Shown piece by piece: positions 54,431-64,000 of a stretch of DNA of 64,000 bases. Position 1 is the stretch's first letter, and every line of letters starts with the position of its first letter. The notes beneath the pieces were generated by a model. It saw only the letters and a program-made list of their open reading frames with translations. It did no database searches and was not told where the DNA came from. The position numbers and the translations under genes were made by a program. The stretch is from Bryopsis sp. KO-2023. Its lineage: Eukaryota; Chlorophyta; Ulvophyceae; Bryopsidales; Bryopsidaceae. The DNA lies in the NCBI GenBank assembly GCA_030272585.1, contig BSYQ01000002.1:8246001-8310000 (forward strand), given 5' to 3'.

Positions 54431-55411
54431 CTACAAAAAAGCCAGAAGTAGCTGTGTTGGAAAAAAACTTTTAACATCCTAGCCACTCTATGCTGATCTG
54501 CGTTGTTAAACAAAAACCTCAACGAAGGGCAGGCAAAAAGATCAGGAAAACAAAGACGATAATGTTGATATGCAGGGCAGAAATATAAAAAATGAATTTC
54601 ATCCTCAACACCACTATTGCAGATCAGACACAGCCGATCAGATCGCGAAATATTTTCTAACCGTCCCGAGTCAATAGCCAACCCATGTGCTCCGCCACGA
54701 AATCGACAATACACACCTTTCAGGTCGTTCGAGAAGGTGTTTAGACAACGAAGATATTGTAACCGGGATTTGAACTTGCAAAAAAACTCTTTGACCACAG
54801 CCTTATCAGACTGGAAAAGGCACCTCGAAAAATTATCGCGGTACCGCCTGCTCCAGAGTCCAATATCAATGAGTCCTGTCCCGTCAAAAACCGACAAATG
54901 TTCCCGTACCATTGATCGAACCCTAACAACCCAAGACCTATTACCATATCCGTCCCCCAAAAGTAACGTAAAAATGGTCTTAGCTGGGTTATTATCCGAC
55001 AAATCAAAAAATCTGTTCCAAAAACGGAACACCTGACGTCGAAAATAAAAATCTAACGGAAGCGTTCCCATATCCGCATAAAGAATTTCTGTGGGAACTC
55101 GAACGGGAAGTAAAAAACAATGACGCAAAAAACCCCGATGAACCCGTTCTAAGGCGGTACATTGTCCTTTCGTCAAAAAAGGGTACCAAACCGCAGCCCC
55201 AAAATTAATTGCTCCCAAGACAAATTGTTTAAAAAGCGAATAACTGATGGCAGGATTTCTAATGCCATGTAATGCCAAATGACGATATAAAAAACCAAGA
55301 GCCGACCGCATTTTTAAACAAATTTTCTGAAAATGAGGGAGAAAAATGTTCTGTTTCGTGCCAAAAAACACCCCCAAATACCTAAATTCATCACTACCTT
55401 GTAAAAAAGGT
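54310..55411 (-). pseudogene. LINE reverse transcriptase, C-terminal remnant
   Basis: The open frame (about 367 residues within the element) starts after the catalytic YxDD part: SDEFRYLGVFFG is the region that follows it in LINE polymerases. A C-terminal CLIC..EDEIHFLYFCP zinc-knuckle-like segment at the usual place confirms the class. The first ten residues of the longest frame (MKPKQGNQKD) belong to flanking DNA. The frame has no internal stop, so truncation at insertion, not decay, removed the front. Its last ~35 residues overlap the dUTPase in another phase and may be a run-on. Confidence 0.85.
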
Positions 55412-55821
55412 ATCAATCTATCTTTCTGATTCCCTTGCTTGGGTTTCAACTCAATCAGTCAGCCTGTCACCCAACTCCACCACCACCCAGATTCATCAGT
55501 CTTTCCATCTTTTTCGATTTCGATCATCCCTCAGCCACACAATGAAGCACTCAACAATACAGATCTCAAAACATATCAAAGATCTGATATTCACGACCTC
55601 GTCCACCCCCTTCTCAATAAGAAATTCCTTTCTGTCTCTGGCATTATGGGGGGTGATGGCCTCTTTTTGCTGTAATTGATTGATTGCCTTTCTGTCTCTT
55701 CTTTCCCTCACGTTTCCTCATTCATAACATAAACGAGGAGAATGAGTCTCAAAAAAATGTGGTTGTGACAGGTCTGATTATTGGCCTTCTGGCTGTTGTG
55801 GTCATCTGTTTCTGTTTCTGT

Positions 55822-55825
<4 letters not shown>

Positions 55826-55855
<30 letters not shown>

Positions 55856-55880
55856 GATGTTTGTTTGTTTGTTTGTTTTT
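55826..55880 (+). repeat. T run and contracted TTTG repeat
   Basis: Counterpart of the AAAC array at 11,155-11,236. Here a T run of more than 20 bases is followed by only about four TTTG units. Confidence 0.85.
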
Positions 55881-56739
55881 TTTGTCATCTGTTTCTTGTG
55901 CAGCCAGGCTGGACTGGCGTTAAAACAAGACTTAAAACAAGTGTCATTTTCCTTCATATTCAGCTTTTCCGAGAGGCTCATGTACCCCCGACTGGCCTAC
56001 ATTCTTAGACAGGCGTCTCTTTCTGAAGACAATAACGATAATGTCCCCAATGGGGGTCCTAATCTTTGCAATCACATCTACCCATACTTCGAGGCGAGGT
56101 GAAGTAGAGGTCGGCTTCATCCTGTCGGTGAGACGATCGTTTCCGCAAAAAAGAGGTTCAAAGAAGCAAAAAAGAGAAAGAAGCAACAGCGCTCTGAGAG
56201 AATCTATCGATACAGAAGATGATTCTTGAAATAAGAGCCCTTGTCGATTTTGATAGACAAGCACCAGACAGTACAAGCTGAGGAGCTAACATCCAATGAG
56301 AAAAACATATAGCAAAACCAACACCAAAACGCCCACTGCCTGAAATTTCCTTCTATCTCTCGAAAACAGCCCTGCAGAGCAGCAAAGACAAATTGAACTC
56401 ACTGGAGGCAGCTTCAATTGTCTTTCAACAATCGGAAGCACTTCAACAACAATGAGACAATGGAAAAACCGTTCACAGAGGAAACAGAGGGGTTCAGACA
56501 AAAACAGAAACTTCAGTCAGAAAATCGCTTCGTCGAGGGAACTTAATTCTGCAGCCGACGAGCAGAGAGACCCCTAATACGTTCAACTCCCACCTTTTCA
56601 AGCCGACAGTCTTTTAAACTTGACCATTTCTGTACGTTCCCACTAATCCAGCGACGACTGACGCATTTGTAAGAAGCGGCGAAAAGGAACTGCAAAAACG
56701 GTGATTCCTGTTGTGCATCCCACTATCGGAAAAACCATT

Positions 56740-56795
56740 CTGTGCGATGTCTTCAATACAGTCGCACAGAAACCTGCGACATCGCACAAATACTT
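56740..56795. repeat. Hairpin, second copy
   Basis: Inverse of the hairpin at 10,241-10,296. CTGTGCGATGTC and the inverse GACATCGCACA still pair. Confidence 0.5.
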
Positions 56796-57239
56796 TTTCA
56801 CATTGCACAATGCTTACAGGGAGCTTCTTCACAGTGGGCTTTTTTTTTTGTTTTTTTTTTTACCACGTGGCGCGATGTGTTCCTGTGGGATGTCGAGGGA
56901 AGCCGGCTGGAGGCCGAATGGTGGTGGTATTTTAATCCTTTCTTCAGGATTTCTATCTGTGGTGAAGAAGTTTGGGGTGGAGGGGGGACCTCCATCATCT
57001 AAGCAATTCAAATCTTGTTCCAGTTTTTATGAAGATTTTTGGTTCGCTCGAGAAATCGGTCCTGAGAAACAAAGGGGAAAAAAAATTAAAAATTCGTGTC
57101 GACTGCATTTTGATATCGGAAAGAAAACACAACTTTCACCACACCAAACTTTTCTTTCTTTTTCCATGTTGCCCAGTGGGCAACATTGAATGCACAGCCA
57201 AGTTGGCTGTGGAGTTTTTCGCTTTTGTTGGGAAATCAA

Positions 57240-57640
57240 GTGGGTTGGTGCAAATTAAACCAGAACCATGAACATTCAGGATCCACCAAAACACGCACAC
57301 ACACAAGGGCACCAAAACAACAGCAGTTTTTTTCCTCCAACACGCATGAAAATCCCCCCAAACAAAGTAAAAGTAAAATCGAAAACGAAAACAAAACCCC
57401 GCCGGAGATTTCAGCACCGGCTGCTACGACCTCTCTGGCGCATGACAATTCGAGAGTGAAGGTTCGAACCCGGAACCTGGTGGCCAGAGATCCTCTAGCA
57501 GATCCCCTTGACCAGCGGGCGAACGATGACATGCAGCGATGTCTCACTCAAGTACCCCCCCAAGGATGATTCACCCAACGGCCAGAAACTCGAGCGGTGC
57601 TCGCGCGTCGAGCGGCTCTCCGACGTCTTTGAAGACGTCC
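57240..57640 (-). repeat. tRNA-promoter-like repeat (SINE candidate), copy e
   Basis: On the minus strand box A is at 57,504-57,514 and box B at 57,461-57,469, again 45 bases apart. It lies at the shared edge of blocks A' and B'. Confidence 0.5.
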
Positions 57641-58930
57641 CCGGTCCAAACCAGCTGAATCCGAATCGCTGTCCTCGCGATGCTCACGCGTGGTGACCAA
57701 AGCCATCAAAGAGTCAGGTGAGTGAGAGTGTGGGGAGCTGTTGTGTGGGGGACAGGAAAACGCTTTCCTGTTCTGGAGAAGCTCGATCGAGTTCTCACGG
57801 TTTGGGTATGCAACCAAATGCACCAACGGGTGCCATGGGTTTTGCGCAGCGCGCCTGAGCTGGAATGCCCCTCGAAAGGGATGTCAGTCAGTCAGACTGT
57901 TGGATGTAGCCAAAACCAGCTTTTCCAACGAGCTTGGAAAAGTAGATGGGTGGTGATTGGGTGGTTTTTGGTTGGAGCTGGTTGGAACATACAAACTGAT
58001 TGGCTTACTCCAAGTATTTGATTCCTCTTTTTTCGTTTAACTTCCCTCTAGACATTTTTGCTCTCAGCAGAATTTCTTTTTTAATTTCTTCTAATTTTTT
58101 TTTTTTCTAAAAAAGGAAAAGAGCTTTTTTTTTCCTTTGAAACTCCCTCCCTCCCACTGACCACACTCACAACATCACCCAAGCTAGCCTAGCAACCCCA
58201 GACGAATCCTTTCTAGGAGCCAGGAATCCCTTTAAACTCGAGGGGGTCACTATGGCTGCACACTCGGGGCTCGTTTCAAGTCTAAATCAATGAGCTTTCA
58301 TGCCAACCACCCACTACTATATGTCCGCCCATTCCTTAACAATCCAGTCCACACACACACACACATCCTCTCTCCATCTGTTCTCGCTTTTTTTTGTCTT
58401 CTTACTCTTTTCATGTATCTCCAACGGATGCTCTCTAAAAAACATTCTTATTTTTTCTTTCATTTTGAAAAATGAATCTAACGTCAGCCACTCGTAGCAT
58501 TAACGAGATTATTATCGTCATGAAAATCTCTCTTTCACTCTCCCTAATTTTCTTTCCTCAAATAAAGAAAATGTTGCTTACATCAGGATTGCTGAGTAAG
58601 ACCATATCATCGTATGTACGAACTGCATCTCCCCTTCCTTCACTTTTTTTAGCTTACTTTTGTAAGTCAGTCCGCCAGACAGACAGACAGACAGACAGAC
58701 GGCCTTGTAGATCTGATATCACTGAGAATGTACAGTTATTTATCAAGTTCTGCCAATTCTTTTCCCTATCTTTCCACAATCTATGAATTCCTCCTTTTCC
58801 ATAACCCTTTCTTCCCTGTACCTCTTTTTTTTTCTTCTTCCGCTATTCTGTTTTCTAATACTTACTCAATTCCTAAAGCTTTCCATATGAAACAAATGTC
58901 ATTATATAAATACTCCCAAGTCACTATATA
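57641..58930 (-). repeat. Block B', non-coding part
   Basis: Inverse of 26,385-27,631. No gene. A CA run lies near 58,350. Confidence 0.6.
58675..58700 (+). repeat. GACA microsatellite
   Basis: About six AGAC units; the counterpart at 26,608 has only about three. Confidence 0.8.
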
Positions 58931-59111
58931 TCTGGGGGCTTGATCTTAAAATCTCAGTTTCTGTGGATTTCCTTTTTTCATTTAAATACTCTCTGTGATT
59001 TTTGATATTAGCATTTTGGTCAAGTGGAAAAGCAGGGGGGGGAGACAGAGTGAAGATGGCACAGAATGATGTTGTATACAGAAACTGAGATTTTAAGATC
59101 AAGCCCCCAGA
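58931..59111. mobile_element. Short inverted-repeat element (MITE-like), perfect ends
   Basis: Inverted ends of 34 bases, TCTGGGGGCTTGATCTTAAA on the left and its exact inverse on the right, enclose about 113 bases. The counterpart at 26,208-26,384 is in the same duplicated context but has diverged ends. No transposase and no clear target duplication. Confidence 0.75.
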
Positions 59112-59963
59112 GAGGGGCTGCCGCAGTCCCCTCACAGTTGAGTTAAGAGTGGATACAGGCTACACTGGGACATTTCAAATACTCTTTTCGTGGGGAAAAG
59201 TTTCCAAAAAAACCTGAATTGCCAAAAACCCGTTTCTAACATTTAACAACAGAGCGTTTCACCGAAACGTTTAGTGAACGAATCGAATATTTGCTTCTGT
59301 TTGCTTAAATAAAAAATATTGTGACGTCATGTGACATCTTGTCTCGGTGAGGAAAAGATATTTCATTTTTTTTATAGGTGAATTCGAAAGAGGTTTTCTA
59401 TATTCCAGGGTCTTGTTGTTTTTGGGTCCTTCCGGATCGTGGAAAGAAGAGAACGGTGAGGTCCACAATTGTAAACCCCGTTGAGTTTCCTCCCTCTTCG
59501 AATTTTCAATCGAAGAGACAGTATGCAAGGGCAAAATGCGCGGCTCATAAAAATGCGTGAGACAGTGATTGACTCTGGGTGGTGAGTCGATGGGTTGGCT
59601 GGCATTATTAAGTGTGTTGAGTGTCTGGCTAATTGAGACGAAACTCAATCACTGTGGGGGCAGGGCAGGGGAGTCAAAACTGTAACAAACGTTTGAAAAA
59701 GCAATACATTTTCTGAAAAAGAGTAGTAGATTTATGACTTGTGATGAATATTAAGATTGAAATATCGGATAATAATAATTATTATAATTATTATAATAAT
59801 TATGTCTTCTCAATTCATAGAGACTTAAAATATAATTGCACACGCTATATTTGGTCGGTGAATAAAAAGCTAAGAGAAATTCAAAACAACGCTTTGGTTT
59901 AGAGTTGCACCTCACAATCAATGAACACATTATAGAACAAAATTATCTCCAACAAGATAATGC
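59112..59963 (+). repeat. 3'-flank repeat of the F-box duplicon, copy 3
   Basis: Same as 3,085-3,895, and the inverse of 25,393-26,207. It carries an additional AT palindrome (AATAATAATTATTATAATT, near 59,770) not seen in the other copies. Confidence 0.75.
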
Positions 59964-60992
59964 TCATAACCCTTGAGAAAAATCCCACTCCCAAATCTCC
60001 CCACCACAAACGGCCACCAACTTTTCATCATTCACCCATAACACAATCATCTGTCCCCGGCAACAATGAAAACTCCTCACACACTTCCCCTTCGTTGTAT
60101 CCCATATTGTTATGGTTCCATCACAAAATCCCGTGAACATCCGATCTTCTTTAACAACGAAAGAGGTCACACGGTTTGTGTGACCTTGAAAGGTTTGTAC
60201 ATGATCACCGCTCTCAAGTTCCCACGAGCGAATATTGCCATCATACGATCCACAAAAGATTAGTCCATCAGAAACATCTAAGGAGCATGCTCCCCCTTGT
60301 TGTCCACCAATCACTCTGAGGCAGGCATTATCAACCAAGTTCCATATTCGAATAGTCTCGTCATTAGACCCACTGATCAAAAGATTGCTCGAATGGGAAA
60401 CAAGACAAGTAACACGATCTTTGTGACCTTGAAGGGATCTATTCGGCTCCCACACCCCTTTTTTCCAAATTTCAAGATCCCCACGGCTACTCCCAATGGC
60501 CACGTCGTCGCCAAGGTCCGCAATCGAAAAGACAGCGCCACCGAAAATTGATATGCAAAAAAGCTTTCTCCAAGTGGATATATCCCATCCACAGAAAACA
60601 CCTCTGAGACCCCCGGTCACAAGTATCCCATCCAAAAAAGAGAGACTACACACCAAGCCATTCTCCTCACAATCAAAAACAAATTGTCTCCGATCGAAAT
60701 CAAACACCTTAACCCCGTGGTGACCACCCAAGGCAATGAGACCCTTCATCTTGGCACAGCAAATTGTTCGAAAACGGGTTTTGTCTTTGTGAATACTGGG
60801 CTCTATTGGTTCATGCAACAACGCACGCTCCAGATCGATTTTCCTTTTCAAGGACGATTCCTGATTTGTAACTTCTCGCCAAGATGTGGCGACACAGGAG
60901 CATCTCGCAAGCGATTCAACAGGAATTCTTCCAAGAATATCGACCATGATATGCCAGGGCAAGTCCCATGCGATCGGAATATAGTCGCTCAT
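59964..60992 (-). CDS. F-box/WD40 protein 8
   Basis: 342 residues from MSDYIPIAWDLPWH; an upstream in-frame ATG at 61,151 was rejected because the added residues fall in the 5' flank shared with gene 1. The F-box is at 8-45. Blade ends are WDISTWRK, LEIWKKG, IRIWNLVD, IRSWELES and ITIWDTTK, with IWEWDFS at the end. It is a few residues shorter than its siblings between blades six and seven (HCCRGQMIVLWVNDEK). Its N-terminal half matches gene 1 best and its propeller matches gene 3 best. Confidence 0.92.
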   Translation of the reverse strand: MSDYIPIAWDLPWHIMVDILGRIPVESLARCSCVATSWREVTNQESSLKRKIDLERALLHEPIEPSIHKDKTRFRTICCAKMKGLIALGGHHGVKVFDFDRRQFVFDCEENGLVCSLSFLDGILVTGGLRGVFCGWDISTWRKLFCISIFGGAVFSIADLGDDVAIGSSRGDLEIWKKGVWEPNRSLQGHKDRVTCLVSHSSNLLISGSNDETIRIWNLVDNACLRVIGGQQGGACSLDVSDGLIFCGSYDGNIRSWELESGDHVQTFQGHTNRVTSFVVKEDRMFTGFCDGTITIWDTTKGKCVRSFHCCRGQMIVLWVNDEKLVAVCGGEIWEWDFSQGL

Positions 60993-63900
60993 GGTTGCTC
61001 TCCTCTGCAATCCGAAAAAACGCTGCTCTTTCTGGATCCACAAAATGTTCAGATCAAACGGGCCAAAAGCGAAATTTTCATTGCCTCGCCGAGCGCACCC
61101 AAGTCTATTCAGGCGAAAAAAAACCACTGTGGGGACGCTCAGCACCAGCAAACGCTCTTTTTAACCGGAAAACGACCAGGAAAGCAACGGCCAGACAGTA
61201 GGCGTAAAAGGTTAAAACAGCTTCTGGTCGAGCGCCCCCCAAAATCTGCCCGAGCGTTGCAGTCTACTGATAAAGCCTCGAAGCCTCAGTCACCCCTTTC
61301 ACACTTGAACCCGTCTTTGGGTGGTGCTATGGTTTCTGATAGAGTCTAAAAAAGAGAAACAAGAAACTTCACGCCGAGAGAACTCACTTGTATGCGGTTA
61401 GTCAATTTAAAAAATGCCTCCAGCAAGCAGAGGGACTCGATCGTCCGAAAAATCTGTTTGTTGGTTGCGATCGCACCCCTTTTCAACTGCGGCGACGGCG
61501 TCGGATTGATCGTCGTGACGATTCGACAAGTTGACAGGGGGTCGAGATCAAATTCTCTGCAGCGAGCGGAAGAGTGAGTGATGACCCTTTCTCCCTCTTC
61601 TTTCAATTGACCCACCCTTTTTCGGATTTTTCTTTCGAGTGGGGTGAACGGTGTCGAGACAAAACGTAGGTTCATCGGCCTGGTGTTTCTTTTTTTCACG
61701 CGCGTTTTAGGGGGTTCTGACTCTACCGCCCACGATTATTTCCACTGACTGGACGTTCGTATTTCATTCTGACACTCCACTTTGAGTCGATCCGAGGACG
61801 CCATCCAAGGGCTGCCGGATTTGGAGTGTGATCGTTCGCTGCAGATCCAGTATGATAGAGCTGCGCCCCCTCAAGGTGATCTTGGAGGGGCTTGCCAGCT
61901 GGCTGGGAATATTATGAACCTGGGGAGCGATATTCGAACGAAAAATTGTTGGGGAAGAGAGTGTTGGGACCTAACCTTGAGGATGTCAGTCATGGAAGCA
62001 TTTCCATGTGTGTTGAACATGACCCCTCCTGTTCTGTAGATGGTGAGGGGTCCACTGGATTGATGTGTATGCATCAGGTAATCCTTAATTAACATTGAAG
62101 GCAGAATCACACTCTCCACCTGACTGGAAAAACTGCTTGTACAAATTCCTCGTTCACTTTTTTTCTTTTCCCTCATTAAGACAAGATACCCCCTTGCAAA
62201 CTGACTGTTGAATATCTTCTGTGAAATCGAAAAGTGATGTAGCGGCCATGTAACAAGTGATGGAAAAAACCCCCCATTGGTGTGCCCTGGACTGTCCCAC
62301 CATAAACTCCACCTGTCAAGAAATCAGCCTTGTTGTTGAGGATTATTGATTTTTCAATGGAACACCTCACTCTTTTCCCCCACACTTTTCCCAATCATGG
62401 AATTCTTGCATGCAAATCCTGAACCTGAAGTCGATTTGAATTTTGTTTTGAAAATCTTAAAAACTCAGGTAGTGGGGACCTGGACATGTTCTTCCAGTAC
62501 TTGATGTTTGTTTCGGATTGCGGAGAAACGAAAAGAAAAAACAGAAAACAGCTCGACTCTCTGATGCAACGGGCTGCCCTTAGCGTGGAACAGCAACAAC
62601 AGGAGCACCGTCTCAAATGGAGATCAGGAATACCCAGAGGACTTGCTAGATCAGGTTAGTTTCCACCCACCCATCTGGAATCTTTTTTTCAAAAAGAGAA
62701 AGAAAAGAGAAGAAAGAAAAGATAAGCCAGCCCTCTAAAGGGAAGCCTTCTTTTTGGAGGGGGGGGAAATGAACAAAAGGAATTGCAGAAAAACGCTGCC
62801 CATGACTTCTTTTTTTTTGGGGTCAGTGACCCTGAAAATATCAACAGCTGGTCCTGCAGTAGAATTTTATATAATGTTTTCTTTAACCTTGCTCAGGATT
62901 CTGCATCGGGCTGTGGACAGGGGTCGTCACATCGGATCGATTTCCACCATTCTGGATGCTATGATCCAGAACAAGGTGAGGGGAAAAAAAAGCTTCAGAT
63001 TGAGTCAAGAAGAAGTTTCGTTCATATTTTGAGAAAAAAGGATACTGGGATGCCTTGTGGGCACACGTTTTTTCTTTCTCGGAATCCATTCTTTTTATTC
63101 TTCATGCTTGCAAGCTACTTTCGCTTCTATGTGTTTCAGTGACCCCTTAAACAAAACAGAGATGACTAAAAGGAATCCTTGAAAATAAAAAAGAGCCCAA
63201 ATTTATATGAGTCGTTGGAATATTTTTGTGTTTGATATAGTCAATTGGCTTCAATTGAAACACACACACATGGACAGTGATGCAGGGTTTTTTTGAATTC
63301 CATCACATGTGGAACCCTTCTCTTTCTTTCTTTTCTTTCTTTTTTTTTCCTTTTCTTTCTTTTTTTTTCTGGATGTAGCTTCTGACATCCAGAAGACTGA
63401 TTTTGCCAACCTCTCCCTTTTGAAAAACACAAAGAAATCGGCGATAGTTGAATTTCTGGACTCTAGAAAACCCCAAAAAAACTTAAAAAAGGATGGACCA
63501 CCACGCACCTGGTAGCCCAAATGAAGCCAAAGAGAAATGAAGCTAAAAAAATTCTCCTGGTGGACATAGGGTTCAAATGCCAATGGCTGATTTCCCCATC
63601 TAAAAACAAATGTTGAAAAGGGACCTCAGCAATGGATCAAGGATTGGGGCCAACAGCAGCAAACTTGATTGTATTGTTTCTGTCACTCCTCCTTGAGATT
63701 ATGAATGATTCGTATTTTGAATCAGTGGCAAAGTTTCGGGGAGGGGAAAAGAGTGAGAGACTAATGGGTCAGTCACAGAAAGCAAAAAGAAGTGAGACAT
63801 AATAGGGGGGAGTTGTTTTGGTTTAAAATTCAGACTTGTGAATAAGAAATATGGAAAACTCTTTCTTTTGTGAAGACAAGAAAAAGGTGACAAAATTGGT

Positions 63901-64000
63901 TGAAACATTTTTGTGGAAAGTTGGAGAGTTGATAGGTTGCACAATATTAGTCTCATTGCAGACTTCTGGATAGTAAGAGAAAAAACTGTTCGTTGGCAGG
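60993..64000 (+). other. Divergent upstream unit of F-box gene 8 (U8), best-preserved exon-like blocks
   Basis: Blocks in order, reading away from the F-box gene: a region near 61,890-62,085 ending GCATCAG before GTAATC (one frame reads EKLLGKRVLGPNLEDVSHGS); 62,397-62,468, 24 codons from ATG to LKTQ before GTAGTG; a QQQQEHRLKW block near 62,590-62,645; 62,897-62,975 between CTCAG and GTGAGG, reading HIGSISTILDAMIQNK; VEFLDSRK near 63,445; and 63,610-63,668 reading EKGPQQWIKDWGQQQQT and stop. The unit runs to the window edge. It looks like a multi-exon gene sharing a promoter region with the F-box gene. I do not recognise the product, and a non-coding origin is possible. Confidence 0.5.

Larger units (their letters stand above)
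52280..55411 (-). mobile_element. 5'-truncated LINE with dUTPase, itself carrying nested inserts
   Basis: The unfilled site survives at 11,648-11,658 in block A as a single GATAGATTGAT. Here that word, read as ATCAATCTATC, is duplicated at 52,269-52,279 and 55,412-55,422, an 11 bp target duplication. The element reads on the minus strand: reverse transcriptase C-terminus, dUTPase, 3' untranslated region, then a short TGATT repeat tail at 52,280-52,300. Variable-length target duplication, 5' truncation and a short-repeat tail are LINE hallmarks. Two other retroelement fragments sit inside its 3' untranslated region. Confidence 0.9.
50525..57720 (-). repeat. Block A', inverted duplicate of 9,300-13,345, with a retroelement insert
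   Basis: Collinear in inverse with block A apart from the 3,132 bp insertion at 52,280-55,411, a contracted tetranucleotide repeat, and small changes. Between the insert and the repeat at its right end (55,423-57,200) no gene is supported. Confidence 0.85.

Noticed and set aside
54007-54431. dUTPase as a host gene captured by chance next to the LINE
   Set aside because: It lies wholly inside the target duplication, in the sense direction between polymerase and tail, without introns. Capture is not excluded, but the simplest reading is an element gene.
1-64000. CRISPR arrays, rRNA, phage or bacterial operons
   Set aside because: No regularly spaced direct repeats, no rRNA-like sequence and no operon structure. 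The content is eukaryotic throughout.

Overview
This is nuclear DNA from a eukaryote. The protein genes carry GT-AG introns of roughly 75 to 480 bases, and the domains are eukaryotic (F-box, WD40, SH3, mitotic cyclin, ER-type Hsp70 remnant). It also holds LINE-type and hAT transposons and much simple sequence. I cannot name the lineage. Gene density and intron size suggest a protist or another small-bodied eukaryote; there is no bacterial operon structure.

The window is dominated by segmental duplications. Eight F-box genes, seven of them with a WD40 propeller, lie at about 3.9-6.3, 19.3-20.3, 24.3-25.4, 31.0-32.0, 37.7-38.2, 39.8-40.8, 48.3-49.4 and 60.0-61.0 kb. Five of them (1, 3, 4, 6, 8) sit in a recurring duplicon: a roughly 0.8 kb 3' flank (seen at three of the five), the intronless F-box/WD40 gene, then up to about 3 kb of divergently oriented sequence with exon-like blocks I do not recognise. 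On a larger scale, 9.3-13.3 kb is an inverted copy of 50.5-57.7 kb (block A), and 21.5-27.8 kb is an inverted copy of 57.5-64 kb (block B).

Region by region: 0.2-1.6 kb, a two-SH3 protein. 3.9-6.3 kb, an F-box/WD40 gene cut by a 1,370 bp terminal-inverted-repeat transposon. 9.3-13.3 kb, block A with a small secreted cysteine-rich gene. 14.9-18.2 kb, an eight-exon mitotic cyclin. 19.3-20.3 kb, a divergent F-box gene. 21.5-27.8 kb, block B. 27.8-30.5 kb, a complete-looking hAT transposon. 31-35 kb, another F-box duplicon. 36-36.9 kb, the 3' part of a bestrophin-like (UPF0187) channel gene. 37.7-41.8 kb, two more F-box genes. 42.2-46.1 kb, tRNA-promoter-like repeats. 46.4-47.2 kb, an ER Hsp70 (BiP) pseudogene. 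48.3-49.4 kb, a divergent F-box/WD40 gene. 50.5-57.7 kb, inverted block A, enlarged by a 3.1 kb nested retroelement. 57.7-64 kb, inverted block B.

The most unusual items are: a 5'-truncated LINE whose 3' end carries a dUTPase reading frame with all five motifs; two tandem endonuclease-type retroelement fragments inserted at the same 12 bp target inside that LINE; the F-box gene split by a foldback transposon with an exact 8 bp target duplication; an F-box gene (gene 3) that is a mosaic of two of its neighbours; and the unrecognised divergent exon-like sequence that accompanies each F-box duplicon.
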